Source of the DNA: Streptomyces seoulensis
Lineage (GTDB): Bacteria > Actinomycetota > Actinomycetes > Streptomycetales > Streptomycetaceae
DNA: 64,000 nucleotides
Direction: 5' to 3'
NCBI RefSeq assembly: GCF_004328625.1
Contig: NZ_CP032229.1
Span: forward strand, 2,480,001-2,544,000
Position 1 is the first letter of the stretch. Every line of letters begins with the position of its first letter. Below, piece by piece: positions 39,075 to 47,227 of the stretch. The notes beneath the pieces are model-generated. The model was not told where the DNA came from, did not search any database, and worked only from the letters and a program-made list of their open reading frames with translations. Made by a program: the position numbers and the translations under genes.

Positions 39075-41423
39075 CTAAAGCAGGCCGTCCCACATCTGCT
39101 CCAGCAGCACCGACCACCAGCTCTCCGGCGACGCCAGCGCGGCCGGGTCCAGCGCGGCCAGCTGGGCCTGGAAGTCGACGGTCCAGCGGGCCGCCTGCTC
39201 CTGGTTCAGGCCGTACCGCAGCCGCCACATCCGGCCCAGCAGTGCCAGGCAGCGGGCGAACTCGGGCAGCCCGGAGTTGACGAACTGCGGCGGCACCGGC
39301 GCCCCGCCGGGTCCGCTCTCCACCGGCACGGCCACGATGTTCGCGGTGCCGTACTGGACGCAGATCGCCTTGCCGAAGTCCGTGCCCATCACCAGGTAGG
39401 ACCCCGCGTCCGAGGCCGGGGCCACCCCGCGCTCGGCCGCCAGTTCCGCCAGCGTCGGCACCGGACGGCCCGGCTGGGCCTGCGCCCAGAAGAACGGGCC
39501 CATGTCCAGCGGGAGCCCGGCCACCACCAGGGTGTGCGCGACGACCGGCGGCACGCCCTGCCGGGCCACCGCCTGCTGCTCGAACCGGTACACGCCCGGA
39601 CCGAACACCGCCGCCAGCTCCTGCGCGACCGCCTCCGGCGGGACCGGCGGCACGGGCGGCACCGGCGGCAGCGGCGCCCGCACCGGCGCGGGCCGCGCGG
39701 GCCCGTCCGCGACCTGGTGCAGCTCACCCTGATGGGCCAGCAGCTCCTGCATGCCCTCCTGCCGGCTCGCGTGGTCCGTGCCGTACGGCGCGATGGACGC
39801 GATCCGCGCCTGCGGCCACTGCTCCCGGATCATCCGCGCGCAGTAGGCGCCCGGCAGTTCGCAGGACTCCAGCTCGGTGTGCAGCTCCAGCACCTGGTCC
39901 GGCGGCACGTTCATCGCGCGCAGCTCGTGGAAGATCTGCCACTCCGGGTGCGGGGTGCCCGGCGCGGAACGCCGGATGAGCTGCTGCTCCGAGCCGTCGT
40001 GGGCGCGGTAGCGCAGCACCGCCTGGTAGCCGGGACCCACCATGGGCTGCCCCTGCGGGGGATACCCGTACGCGCCCGGCATCGGCGCGGCCGGCGGGGG
40101 CATCGCGCCGGGCGGCGGCATGGCACCGGCCGGAGGCGGCATCGCGCCGGGCGGCGGCATGGGCGCGCCCTGCGGCGGCGTACCCGCGTGCGGCATCGGC
40201 TGCGGCGCGGGCGGCGGGCCGGGCGGCATACCGGGGACGGGGGGCATTCCGGCCGTGGGCTGGGTGCCGGGCGTGGGAGGGGTGCCGGGGGCGGACGGCG
40301 GCGGGGGCACGCCGGGGCCGCCGGGCGGGGGCGGGGACAGCACGGTCTCCGCGTGGTGCACGGCACCGGGCGCTCCGGCGGGCCGGGGCGGCGCGGGGGC
40401 GTTCGACGCCTGCGGTGCGCCCTCCGGCCCGGAGGGGCTCTCCAGCGAGGACACCAGCTGCGTCGGTACGTACCCCTCGGCACCGCCGCCGGGCTGCGCG
40501 CCCGGCGTGCCGGGGGCGCCCGGCGGGTGCGGCAGGGACCCCGAACCGCCGCGCGGCTTGCGGGGCGGCGGGGCGGCCTTGCTGGTCGCGGCGTCGGCGA
40601 TGTCACCGGCGTGCGGCGGCAGCGGGCGGGCCGGAGCCGGCGGCGTGGGGGCGCCCGGGGCCGGGGACTTGGCGCCGTCCACGGCGGGCGCGACCGCGGT
40701 GGGCGGGAGCTGGCTGCCGCCCGACATCAGCGCCGTCTTGGCGTCCGGCGCGGCGGTGGGCGGGGGCGGGGTGCCGTCGTGCACCGGCGGCGCGAACACC
40801 GTCGCGGGCAGCGGCACCGAGCGGTCCTCGCCGTCGGCGTTGGTGTCCGTACCGGCCCACGGGGTGTCCCCGTCGCGGCGTTCCCGCTCCGCCTCGCCCT
40901 GGGCGGCGGGCCAGGCGGCCCCGCCGTCCGGGGCGGCGGCGGGGATGCCGGCCTGCGTCCGGGCGAGCCCCGGGGAGGAACCCTGGGCCGGTACCGGGGG
41001 CGCACCCTGACCGGCCGCCGTGTCCGTGCCCGGACGCCGGTCGGGGATACCCAGCTTGTCCGCGGCCTCCTGGAGCCACTCCGGCGGACTCAGCAGGAAG
41101 GACGTCTGGTTGAGGTCCACCCGCGCGGCGGGCGGCACCGGCCCCGCGTCCTCGACGTCGTCGGGGCGGCCGTACAGCTCCTCGTAGCGGCGGATGACCT
41201 CGCCCACCGGCAGCGCGGGCCACAGCGTGGCCTCGCCGCTGTCCCGGGCGATGACCAGGCGCTGGCCGCCCGCGTCCGAACGCGGGCCGTCGGCACGGTC
41301 CTCGCCCCACACCACGAACCCGAGGTCGAACTCCCGCACCCGCACCTCCCGGTGCTGGTACGACGGGACGTCCCCGTTGATCCACTCCTCGCCGCGCTCC
41401 TGCGCGCGCGCAAACGTCACCAT
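39075..41423 (-). CDS. Deaminase domain fused to SUKH-4 immunity domain, with long Pro-rich linker
   Basis: A 782-residue protein without signal peptide or transmembrane helix. Residues 1-130 form a folded N-terminal domain (FDLGFVVWGED, DLNQTSFLLSPPEWLQ). About 135-455 is a Pro/Gly/Ala/Met low-complexity linker with MPPPGA-type repeats. A nucleic-acid-deaminase-like domain follows (about 465-560) with LHTE (His515, Glu517), SC (Cys521) and PGAYC (Cys528). Residues about 605-782 are a SUKH-4 immunity fold (GTDFGKAICVQYGT, FARCLALLGRMWRL). Ser520 stands where Pro is usual in the metal-binding PC motif. The ATG at 41423 lies ten bases after the WHH-nuclease-SUKH gene stop, so the two are one operon. 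Confidence 0.75.
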   Translation of the reverse strand: MVTFARAQERGEEWINGDVPSYQHREVRVREFDLGFVVWGEDRADGPRSDAGGQRLVIARDSGEATLWPALPVGEVIRRYEELYGRPDDVEDAGPVPPAARVDLNQTSFLLSPPEWLQEAADKLGIPDRRPGTDTAAGQGAPPVPAQGSSPGLARTQAGIPAAAPDGGAAWPAAQGEAERERRDGDTPWAGTDTNADGEDRSVPLPATVFAPPVHDGTPPPPTAAPDAKTALMSGGSQLPPTAVAPAVDGAKSPAPGAPTPPAPARPLPPHAGDIADAATSKAAPPPRKPRGGSGSLPHPPGAPGTPGAQPGGGAEGYVPTQLVSSLESPSGPEGAPQASNAPAPPRPAGAPGAVHHAETVLSPPPPGGPGVPPPPSAPGTPPTPGTQPTAGMPPVPGMPPGPPPAPQPMPHAGTPPQGAPMPPPGAMPPPAGAMPPPGAMPPPAAPMPGAYGYPPQGQPMVGPGYQAVLRYRAHDGSEQQLIRRSAPGTPHPEWQIFHELRAMNVPPDQVLELHTELESCELPGAYCARMIREQWPQARIASIAPYGTDHASRQEGMQELLAHQGELHQVADGPARPAPVRAPLPPVPPVPPVPPEAVAQELAAVFGPGVYRFEQQAVARQGVPPVVAHTLVVAGLPLDMGPFFWAQAQPGRPVPTLAELAAERGVAPASDAGSYLVMGTDFGKAICVQYGTANIVAVPVESGPGGAPVPPQFVNSGLPEFARCLALLGRMWRLRYGLNQEQAARWTVDFQAQLAALDPAALASPESWWSVLLEQMWDGLL

Positions 41424-41433
41424 GACCCGGACC

Positions 41434-42435
41434 TCACTCCCCCGCCGGCGCCGACGCCGCGGACACCGGGACGGCGTGCGCGAAGCCGCCGTCCACCATC
41501 AGACTCGCCACCGTGTCCAGCTCCGGCGGATCACCGGCCAGCCGGGACAGGAACGCGTCGAAGTCGTCCCCGCAGGGCAGCAGCAGCCGCTCCACGCGCT
41601 CCGCCGCCGACCACGACGGGTCGGTGTCCCGTACGTCGTCGTACGCGCAGAACCACACCGAACCGGCCCGCTCGCCCTTCACCTTCACCGCGACCAGACC
41701 GCCCTGGACGAACGCGACACCCAGGTAGTCCTTGGTCAGGTGGTCGCGCAGGCACTTGTTCACATACGCCAGGTCGTTGACCGCCGCCTCGTCCCGGACG
41801 GTGAAGAACGGCTGGTCCAGCAGCAGGCCCAGCTCCGCGTCGAGCGCCGCGCCCACCGGGGCGCAGCCGCCGGCCGCCTTCAGGAACGAGCGGTAGGCGC
41901 CGGGCAGCCGGTAGCCGAGGTCCTCCTCGACGCCCTGCACCTGCGACTCCGTCACCGCGACACCCGACTTGGGGAGCGCGAAGTGCGCCGGACGCGTCTC
42001 GTTCAGCGGGCGGGTGCCGCGCTTGGCGTGGTCCACCACCGCCGTAGCCACCCCGCCGTGGTGGCGCAGCAGCGCCTTCACCTCGACCGGGATCAGCTCC
42101 ACACGCCGGGAGTTCGCCACGTGGTGCCACGTCCAGCCGTGCGGCGTCGCCACCTCCGGCACCGTGTCCCACAGCTCGTGCCCCGACGCCGCGAGCACCG
42201 CGTTCGCCGACACGTAGTCGGTCAGCCGCAGTTCGTCGACGCCGAAGCCCTCCGGGGGCTCCGCGATCTCGGCCGCCGCGCGCGCGTAGGGCGCGAAGTC
42301 GGGATGACCGTGCTCGTCTATCCGTACGCCGCGCGGATGGCGGGCCGCCCGCACCGGGTCCGGGAAGTGCACGACCTGCCCGGCATAGGCCGCGTTCGGC
42401 GGCGCGGCTTCCTGCCCGAGCCGACCTGTCGTCAT
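41434..42435 (-). CDS. WHH-type HNH nuclease domain fused to SUKH-1 (SMI1/KNR4) domain
   Basis: A 333-residue cytoplasmic protein. The N-terminal half has the helical LTDYVSANAVL segment and a treble-clef WHH-like motif: HGWTWHHV (Trp103, His104, His105) followed by IPVEVKALLRHHGG (His125, His126). Residues about 150-320 form a SUKH/SMI1-KNR4 fold (VEEDLGYRLPGAYRSFLKAAGG, DYLGVAFVQGGLVAVK, AGSVWFCAYDDVRD). In polymorphic toxin systems the WHH nuclease is the toxin and SUKH the immunity protein; here both are one chain. The ATG at 42435 has AGGGGG upstream. It leads the minus-strand operon and faces a divergent deaminase/SUKH-3 pair. Confidence 0.78.
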   Translation of the reverse strand: MTTGRLGQEAAPPNAAYAGQVVHFPDPVRAARHPRGVRIDEHGHPDFAPYARAAAEIAEPPEGFGVDELRLTDYVSANAVLAASGHELWDTVPEVATPHGWTWHHVANSRRVELIPVEVKALLRHHGGVATAVVDHAKRGTRPLNETRPAHFALPKSGVAVTESQVQGVEEDLGYRLPGAYRSFLKAAGGCAPVGAALDAELGLLLDQPFFTVRDEAAVNDLAYVNKCLRDHLTKDYLGVAFVQGGLVAVKVKGERAGSVWFCAYDDVRDTDPSWSAAERVERLLLPCGDDFDAFLSRLAGDPPELDTVASLMVDGGFAHAVPVSAASAPAGE

Positions 42436-42767
42436 GGCGGTTGCCCCCTGCGGCACTCTGTACGAGCCGGGACGCCCCGACCCGTATCCGACTGTCTTCA
42501 ACGTCACCGACGCCCTTGCCCGCGCCCCGGCGCGGTGCCGACAGCCTATGCGGTACCCGTGTGCCGGTCACCGGCCCACCGGACCCCGGCCCTCCGCACC
42601 GCCCCTCGAACACCCCCGCGAGAGCCCGTCACTTGTGTGAGCAACCGTCACCGCACGTGACGACGGAGCCCCGCCCCAGCGTGTCGCACCGCCCCAGCTT
42701 CCGCAGCCGCCACGGCATTTGGCACTCTGTGTCCTCCGGGCGCGGGCCCAGGGGAGGGAAGACGACC
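42436..42767. other. Divergent promoter region between the two SUKH operons
   Basis: A 332-base gap between the WHH-SUKH gene (minus) and the YwqJ-like deaminase gene (plus). Open frames cross it but start poorly and have no family resemblance. Both promoters should lie here; I could not assign boxes. Confidence 0.5.
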
Positions 42768-43283
42768 ATGAACACGATGCCGACCGGAGGTACCGACGTG
42801 CGGGCCGGCGACCCCCGCATCGGCTGGAGCGACAGCACCGAACCTCCCGCCCCTGCCCTGCTGCACCGCCGCGACGGCATCCTGCCCGCCGTCGCCGCCG
42901 CCCTCTCCGTACGCGGCGCCACCCTCACCGGCACCGCCGCCCGCGGCGACCAGCCGGCCCCCCTGCACCACCTCGTGCAGGACTTCCTCGACACCCTCAC
43001 CAGCGGCCAGCGCGACCGCTTCACCGGACGGTGCGCCGAGACGATCCTCATCTCCCGGCACCTCACCGCCGCCGATGCCACCCGCAGCAGGCGCTCCGCC
43101 CGCCGCCCCATGACCAACGGCGAGGCCCGCAAGTCCCTCAAGCACGCCAAGCTCACCGCCCGCCGCATACGCGAGGACGGCGACCCGCTGCACGGCAGCT
43201 TCGCCACCCCCTGCCGCGCCTGCGCCGCCCTCACCGCCCACTTCGGCGTCCGCGTCGTCGACCCGGCCACCACCGGCGACTGA
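42768..43283 (+). CDS. YwqJ-like nucleic-acid deaminase
   Basis: A 171-residue stand-alone deaminase-fold protein. It carries FTGRCAE (Cys89, Glu91; the C-A-E variant of the HAE motif) and TPCRACAAL (Cys149, Cys152; PCxxC), the four residues that hold the catalytic zinc and proton-shuttle Glu in the YwqJ family. The Ser/Arg-rich stretch between them (RRSARRPMTNGEARKSL) is typical of actinobacterial members. YwqJ-type domains act as toxins in polymorphic systems. No export signal is seen. The ATG at 42768 has GAGGG upstream. The SUKH-3 immunity gene follows after 62 bases. Confidence 0.8.
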   Translation: MNTMPTGGTDVRAGDPRIGWSDSTEPPAPALLHRRDGILPAVAAALSVRGATLTGTAARGDQPAPLHHLVQDFLDTLTSGQRDRFTGRCAETILISRHLTAADATRSRRSARRPMTNGEARKSLKHAKLTARRIREDGDPLHGSFATPCRACAALTAHFGVRVVDPATTGD

Positions 43284-43345
43284 ACCCGCCGCCGCCGGGC
43301 CACGTACTCAGCTCACCAGCACGACGACCGATTTCGATAGGGCAG

Positions 43346-43879
43346 ATGCACCCCGACCGCACCTCCTCCCCCCGGCTCACCGCACCCCACGCGCCGGGCG
43401 GCACCGCGCCCCGCTTCCCCGGCGCCGTCGACAACGCGCTGCGCACCGCGGGCTGGCACCCCGGCCGCTGGGACATAAAGCAGGCCGAGATCTGGGCCGA
43501 CACCCTGCGCGAACACCTCTCCCCGGCCGGCCACCGGCACGCCGTCTTCCCCGCCGCCGTCGAAGCCTGGGCCGAGTTCGGCGGACTCCACGTCACCCCC
43601 ACCGGAAGCGGCCGCCAGATCGCCCCCGCCAACCTCCACCTCGACCCGCTCCAGGGCCTGCACCTCGCCCGCACCCTCGGCGACCTCGGCCGCGCCCTGG
43701 CCACCGAACTCAGCCCGCTGGGCGAGGAGACCGACACCGCCGCCCTCCTCGCCATCGACACCCAGGGCCGCGTCTACACCCTCGACCACACCGGCGACTG
43801 GTACCTCGGCCCCGACATCGACCACGCACTGACCGCGCTCATCGCCGGCACCCAGCCCGTCCGCCTCACCACCGGCTGA
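43346..43879 (+). CDS. SUKH-3 family immunity protein
   Basis: A 177-residue cytoplasmic protein matching SUKH-3: AGWHPGRWD (36-43), FPAAVEAWAEFGGL (68-81), LSPLGEETD (122-130), LAIDTQGRVYTL (135-146) and a final helix HALTALIAGTQPV. It follows the YwqJ-like deaminase and is its likely antidote. The ATG at 43346 has AGGG close upstream; the frame runs open further upstream across the deaminase gene, which is composition-driven. Its last 14 bases overlap the end of the convergent methyltransferase gene. Confidence 0.82.
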   Translation: MHPDRTSSPRLTAPHAPGGTAPRFPGAVDNALRTAGWHPGRWDIKQAEIWADTLREHLSPAGHRHAVFPAAVEAWAEFGGLHVTPTGSGRQIAPANLHLDPLQGLHLARTLGDLGRALATELSPLGEETDTAALLAIDTQGRVYTLDHTGDWYLGPDIDHALTALIAGTQPVRLTTG

Positions 43880-44747
43880 CCCCCGCCGCCCCCTTCACCG
43901 CGAACACCCAGCGGTTGGCGGCCAGCGCGTCGTCCGGCTCCGGCCGAGGCCCCCGCCCGTACCGGCGGACATGGTCGTACGGCGTCCCCACCTCGGTCCG
44001 CCAGCCCCGGGCCGCCAGCTCCGCCGCCGAGTCCGGACGCGGATCACCGTCGAACAGCGCCAACAGATCCACTCCCAGCCGCTCCCGCGCCTCCGCGTAC
44101 ACCGGGCTGTCCCGCACCGCGCGGGCCTCCTCAAGCAGCTTCACCTCGTAACCGAGCATGCTGCCCGGCGCGCTCAACTCGTCGATGACTCCGATGAGTC
44201 GGCGTTCGGCGGCCGCCGGGAGATACAGCAGCAGCCCCTCCGCCAGCCACGCCACCGGCAGACCCGGGTCCAGACCCGCGCCGAGCAGCGCCGCCGCCCA
44301 GTCCCCGCGCAGATCCACCGGCACCGGCACCCGCCCGGCCGACGAAACCGCGCCCACCGCCGCCAGCACCCGCTCCTTGAAGCCGAGCACACCGGGGCGG
44401 TCCACCTCCCACACCGTGCTGCCCGACGGCCAGTCCAGGCGGAACGCCCGCGTGTCCAGGCCAGCCCCCAGCAGCACGAACTGCCGGGTCCCGGCCCGCG
44501 CCGCCGACCGCAGCGCGTCGTCCAGCACCCGCGTCCGCAGCCCGAAGTACCGGGCGAGCCGCCCCCACACCGGATCGGCGTCCCCGCGCGGCACCTCCTC
44601 CAGCGACACCGGCCAGAGCGCCGACACCGGCGCCGCCCGCACGAAGCACTCCGCGTACGGATCACGCGCCAGCGCGTCCGCACGGCGCGCCTCGATCGCC
44701 CGCCCCGCCGCCACCAGCAGCGCGGTCACCCCGACCCCGGCGTCCAC
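43866..44747 (-). CDS. SAM-dependent methyltransferase, LCM/PPM2-like (TIGR00027 type)
   Basis: A 293-residue class I methyltransferase of the family often annotated as leucine carboxyl methyltransferase-like in mycobacteria and Streptomyces. Motifs: VTALLVAAGRAIEARRADAL with RDPYAECFV, the SAM-binding FVLLGAGLDTRAFRLDW, VWEVDRPGVLGFK, WLAEGLLLYL, and a terminal RRYGRGPRPEPDD. The start is uncertain: GTG 44747 fits the family but overlaps the upstream gene by 22 bases, while a good AGGAGG lies about 50 bases earlier before a non-standard ATC. It is the last gene of a four-gene operon. The substrate is unknown. Confidence 0.8.
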   Translation of the reverse strand: MDAGVGVTALLVAAGRAIEARRADALARDPYAECFVRAAPVSALWPVSLEEVPRGDADPVWGRLARYFGLRTRVLDDALRSAARAGTRQFVLLGAGLDTRAFRLDWPSGSTVWEVDRPGVLGFKERVLAAVGAVSSAGRVPVPVDLRGDWAAALLGAGLDPGLPVAWLAEGLLLYLPAAAERRLIGVIDELSAPGSMLGYEVKLLEEARAVRDSPVYAEARERLGVDLLALFDGDPRPDSAAELAARGWRTEVGTPYDHVRRYGRGPRPEPDDALAANRWVFAVKGAAGVSRW

Positions 44748-45403
44748 TCCGAAGTCACCGGCACCGGACCGGCCCGCCGAACCGACAGTCGTGATGGCTC
44801 CTCCTCGGTCGAGGCCGGCGGACACACGGCCCACAGCTCCGGGTCCGCACGCGTCGTCAGCCGGGCCCCGTACACCCGCGCCATGAACGACAGCACCAGC
44901 GGCTCCGGCAGATGCAACGGCGTCGTGCAGTCCGTCAGCACCGACACCTCGAAACCCTTCTGGAACGCCGTCCGCGCCGTCGAATCCACACACACATCGG
45001 TGAACACCCCCGCGAACACCAGCCGCACCACCCCCCGCTCCCGCAGATACCGCTCGAACCCCTCCGCCAGGAACGCGTCGAAACACGCGTACTTGGTGAA
45101 CACCCGCTCCCCCGCGGCCGGCACCACCCCGTGGAACTCCGCGCCCCGGCTCCCCGACACACACTTCGCCCGCTTGCCCAGGACCGCGTCCCGCCGCCGC
45201 CAGCTCGGACCCTGATGCCCGACATCCCCCAGGAAGCGGACGAACACCACCTCCACCCCGGCCGCCCGCGCCCGGTCCACCACGTCCGCCGCCGCCCCCG
45301 CCGCATCCGCCAGCACCACCGGATCACCGCCGTGCCGGGCGGCGGCCGACGCGTCGCAGAAATCGTTCTGCAGGTCGACCACCACCAGCACAACCCCGCT
45401 CAC
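44726..45403 (-). CDS. Isochorismatase-like cysteine hydrolase
   Basis: A 225-residue alpha/beta hydrolase of the isochorismatase-like superfamily. It shows the catalytic triad pattern: Asp in VVVDLQNDFCD, Lys near GKRAKCV / FTKYACFDAFL and Cys in FAGVFTDVCVDSTARTAF (nucleophile). The Cys makes it amidohydrolase- or nicotinamidase-like rather than true isochorismatase. Typical length is 180-220. The GTG at 45403 overlaps the stop of the upstream dehydrogenase gene (GTGA), so translation is coupled. The substrate is unknown. Confidence 0.85.
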   Translation of the reverse strand: MSGVVLVVVDLQNDFCDASAAARHGGDPVVLADAAGAAADVVDRARAAGVEVVFVRFLGDVGHQGPSWRRRDAVLGKRAKCVSGSRGAEFHGVVPAAGERVFTKYACFDAFLAEGFERYLRERGVVRLVFAGVFTDVCVDSTARTAFQKGFEVSVLTDCTTPLHLPEPLVLSFMARVYGARLTTRADPELWAVCPPASTEEEPSRLSVRRAGPVPVTSEWTPGSG

Positions 45404-46482
45404 GCCCCCGCCACCAGCGCGCCCGCCCCCGGCCCCGGCACCCCCAGGCCCGCCAGCACCCCCGCCACCACCTCACCCGTCGACGCCGACCCCCCCACAT
45501 CGGCCGTCGCCACCCCCCGCGCCGCCAGCCCCGCGAGCGCCCCCTCCACCGCGGCCACCGCCCCCGCACACCCCACATGCCGCTCCGCCACGGCCGCCGC
45601 CGCCCGGATCGTCGCCACCGGATTCACCAGACCGCGGCCCTCGAGATCGTCCGCCGAGCCGTGCACCGTCTGGAACTCCACCAGCCCCGCCACCTCCGGC
45701 AGCAGATGCACGTTCTCCGTGAAGCGGCTCTCCTGCCGCTCACCCCCGAACCGGTCCAGCAGCACCACATGCATGATGTCCGCCCACTCGTTCCCCGCCA
45801 CCACCACCGTCCCCGGCGGCAGCCCGTGCGCGATCAGATCCCGGTTCACCGTGTCCGGCTGGCACAACCGGATCTCCACCCCGTGCCGCTCCGCCGCCCG
45901 CCGCACCCAGTCGTCCAGCGCCCCGTCCAGCAGATGGAACTTGTACGCCATCACCACCCGCGCCGCCCCCACCCCGGGCCACACCAGCCGCGCCCGCGCC
46001 AGCGCGCAGTCGATCACCTCGTTCGTGATCCCCTCGGCGAACTCCATCGTCCGCACCACCCGCCCCGGCTCATGCCGGTTCTCCCCCGTGTAGAACCCCT
46101 GCGCTTGATCCCGCACCAGCAACAGCTCCGGCGCCACCCCACCCGGCGGACCCCCCAGCCCGTCCACCTTCACCGCACGCAACCGCTGCCGCACCAGATA
46201 CAACGACTGCGCGTTGACCGCCGTACGGAACACCGCCGAGACCCCCCGGGCCGCCAGCCCCCGGCAGAACCCCTCGTAATGCGCCGCGTCCTCCTCCGTC
46301 AGCGCCGCCACCCGCTCCGGCGCCTCACCCCGCAGCGACACATACGAGTGATAGACCCGCTCCGCGCGCTCCACCCGCACCGGCACCTCGGACGCCCCCG
46401 CCAGCCGCCCGAGCACCCGCTCGAAGACCCCGGCCACCTCCGCGCCCGTACCCCGCCCCACCGCGAGCCCCACGACCGTCAC
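45400..46482 (-). CDS. Isocitrate/isopropylmalate dehydrogenase-family protein
   Basis: A 360-residue member of the beta-decarboxylating dehydrogenase family. It retains the fold landmarks LLVRDQAQGFYTGEN (in the position of VRENTEG), VMAYKFHLLDGAL, the VVVAGNEWADIM segment in the metal-Asp region and EFQTVHGSADDLEGRGLVNP (cofactor loop). Several canonical positions are changed, for example VRDQAQG, so substrate or even activity may differ from LeuB or Icd. GTG 46482 follows a weak GAGGGG. The gene starts 38 bases after the EF-hand gene and overlaps the isochorismatase-like gene. Confidence 0.8.
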   Translation of the reverse strand: MTVVGLAVGRGTGAEVAGVFERVLGRLAGASEVPVRVERAERVYHSYVSLRGEAPERVAALTEEDAAHYEGFCRGLAARGVSAVFRTAVNAQSLYLVRQRLRAVKVDGLGGPPGGVAPELLLVRDQAQGFYTGENRHEPGRVVRTMEFAEGITNEVIDCALARARLVWPGVGAARVVMAYKFHLLDGALDDWVRRAAERHGVEIRLCQPDTVNRDLIAHGLPPGTVVVAGNEWADIMHVVLLDRFGGERQESRFTENVHLLPEVAGLVEFQTVHGSADDLEGRGLVNPVATIRAAAAVAERHVGCAGAVAAVEGALAGLAARGVATADVGGSASTGEVVAGVLAGLGVPGPGAGALVAGA

Positions 46483-46520
46483 CCCGGACCGCCCCTCTCC
46501 CCGAACCGACCCGACGTCCC

Positions 46521-47051
46521 TCAGACCACCGCGCTTACCAGGTGATCCCCCGGAATCCCCGCCTTGTCCGGCGCGTAGAAGTCCTCGATCCCCGCCACCC
46601 ACGTCGCCACCGCGATCCGGTCCTCCGCGTCCGGACCGAACGCGTCGAACAGCGCGTCGATGTTCGGGCCCGCGAAACCGATCGCCCGCATCAACGCCGT
46701 GAACAACGGCCGCTCGATCGCCCCGTCCCCGTCCGGATCACCCAGCGCCGCCAGCGCCTCCGCGAACTCCCGCACCGTCCCCGCGAACCGCTCCGGCGCC
46801 AGCACACACGCCCGGTACTCCTCCAGCGTGATCCGCCCGTCCCCGTCCGCGTCCAGCTCCGCCTCCAGCGTCTCCCAGTACCGCTGGAACGCCGCCGCCA
46901 TCCGCGCCCGCGCACCCTCCCCCGAACCCTCCGCAGCCGCCGTCACCCGCGACGCCATCAGCTCGAAGTCCTCCGGGTCCAGATGACCGTTGCCGTTCGC
47001 GTCGAACAGCGTGAACACCAGCGTCACCCGGTCGATGGCCTCAGTACGCAT
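46521..47051 (-). CDS. EF-hand calcium-binding protein (calerythrin-like)
   Basis: A 176-residue cytoplasmic protein with three good EF-hand loops: DANGNGHLDPED (17-28), DADGDGRITLEE (67-78) and DPDGDGAIERPL (105-116), plus a degenerate fourth (about 136-147). This spacing is that of the sarcoplasmic/calerythrin type known from Streptomyces and Saccharopolyspora. The ATG at 47051 is the first good start; upstream residues are unsupported. It is the first gene of a minus-strand operon with an isopropylmalate-dehydrogenase-like enzyme, an isochorismatase-like hydrolase and a methyltransferase. That context suggests calcium-linked control of an unknown pathway. Confidence 0.88.
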   Translation of the reverse strand: MRTEAIDRVTLVFTLFDANGNGHLDPEDFELMASRVTAAAEGSGEGARARMAAAFQRYWETLEAELDADGDGRITLEEYRACVLAPERFAGTVREFAEALAALGDPDGDGAIERPLFTALMRAIGFAGPNIDALFDAFGPDAEDRIAVATWVAGIEDFYAPDKAGIPGDHLVSAVV

Positions 47052-47227
47052 GACCGCCAGAACCTTCCGTCGACTCGCCCCGAACCCCTCGGCGCGCACC
47101 GACACACTGCGTCCGCGAAGCCCTCCGCATGCCGGACGGCGCACACGTTCATCCGATGGGTGGATTCAGCACCTACCGAGGGTTGAGCGGCGCACATGGC
47201 AAGAGCGCGCACCACAGGACACGGCCC

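Noticed and set aside
42441..42767. N-terminal extension of the YwqJ-like deaminase
   Set aside because: Residues before ATG 42768 are low-complexity and lack conserved motifs, while the ATG has a good ribosome binding site.
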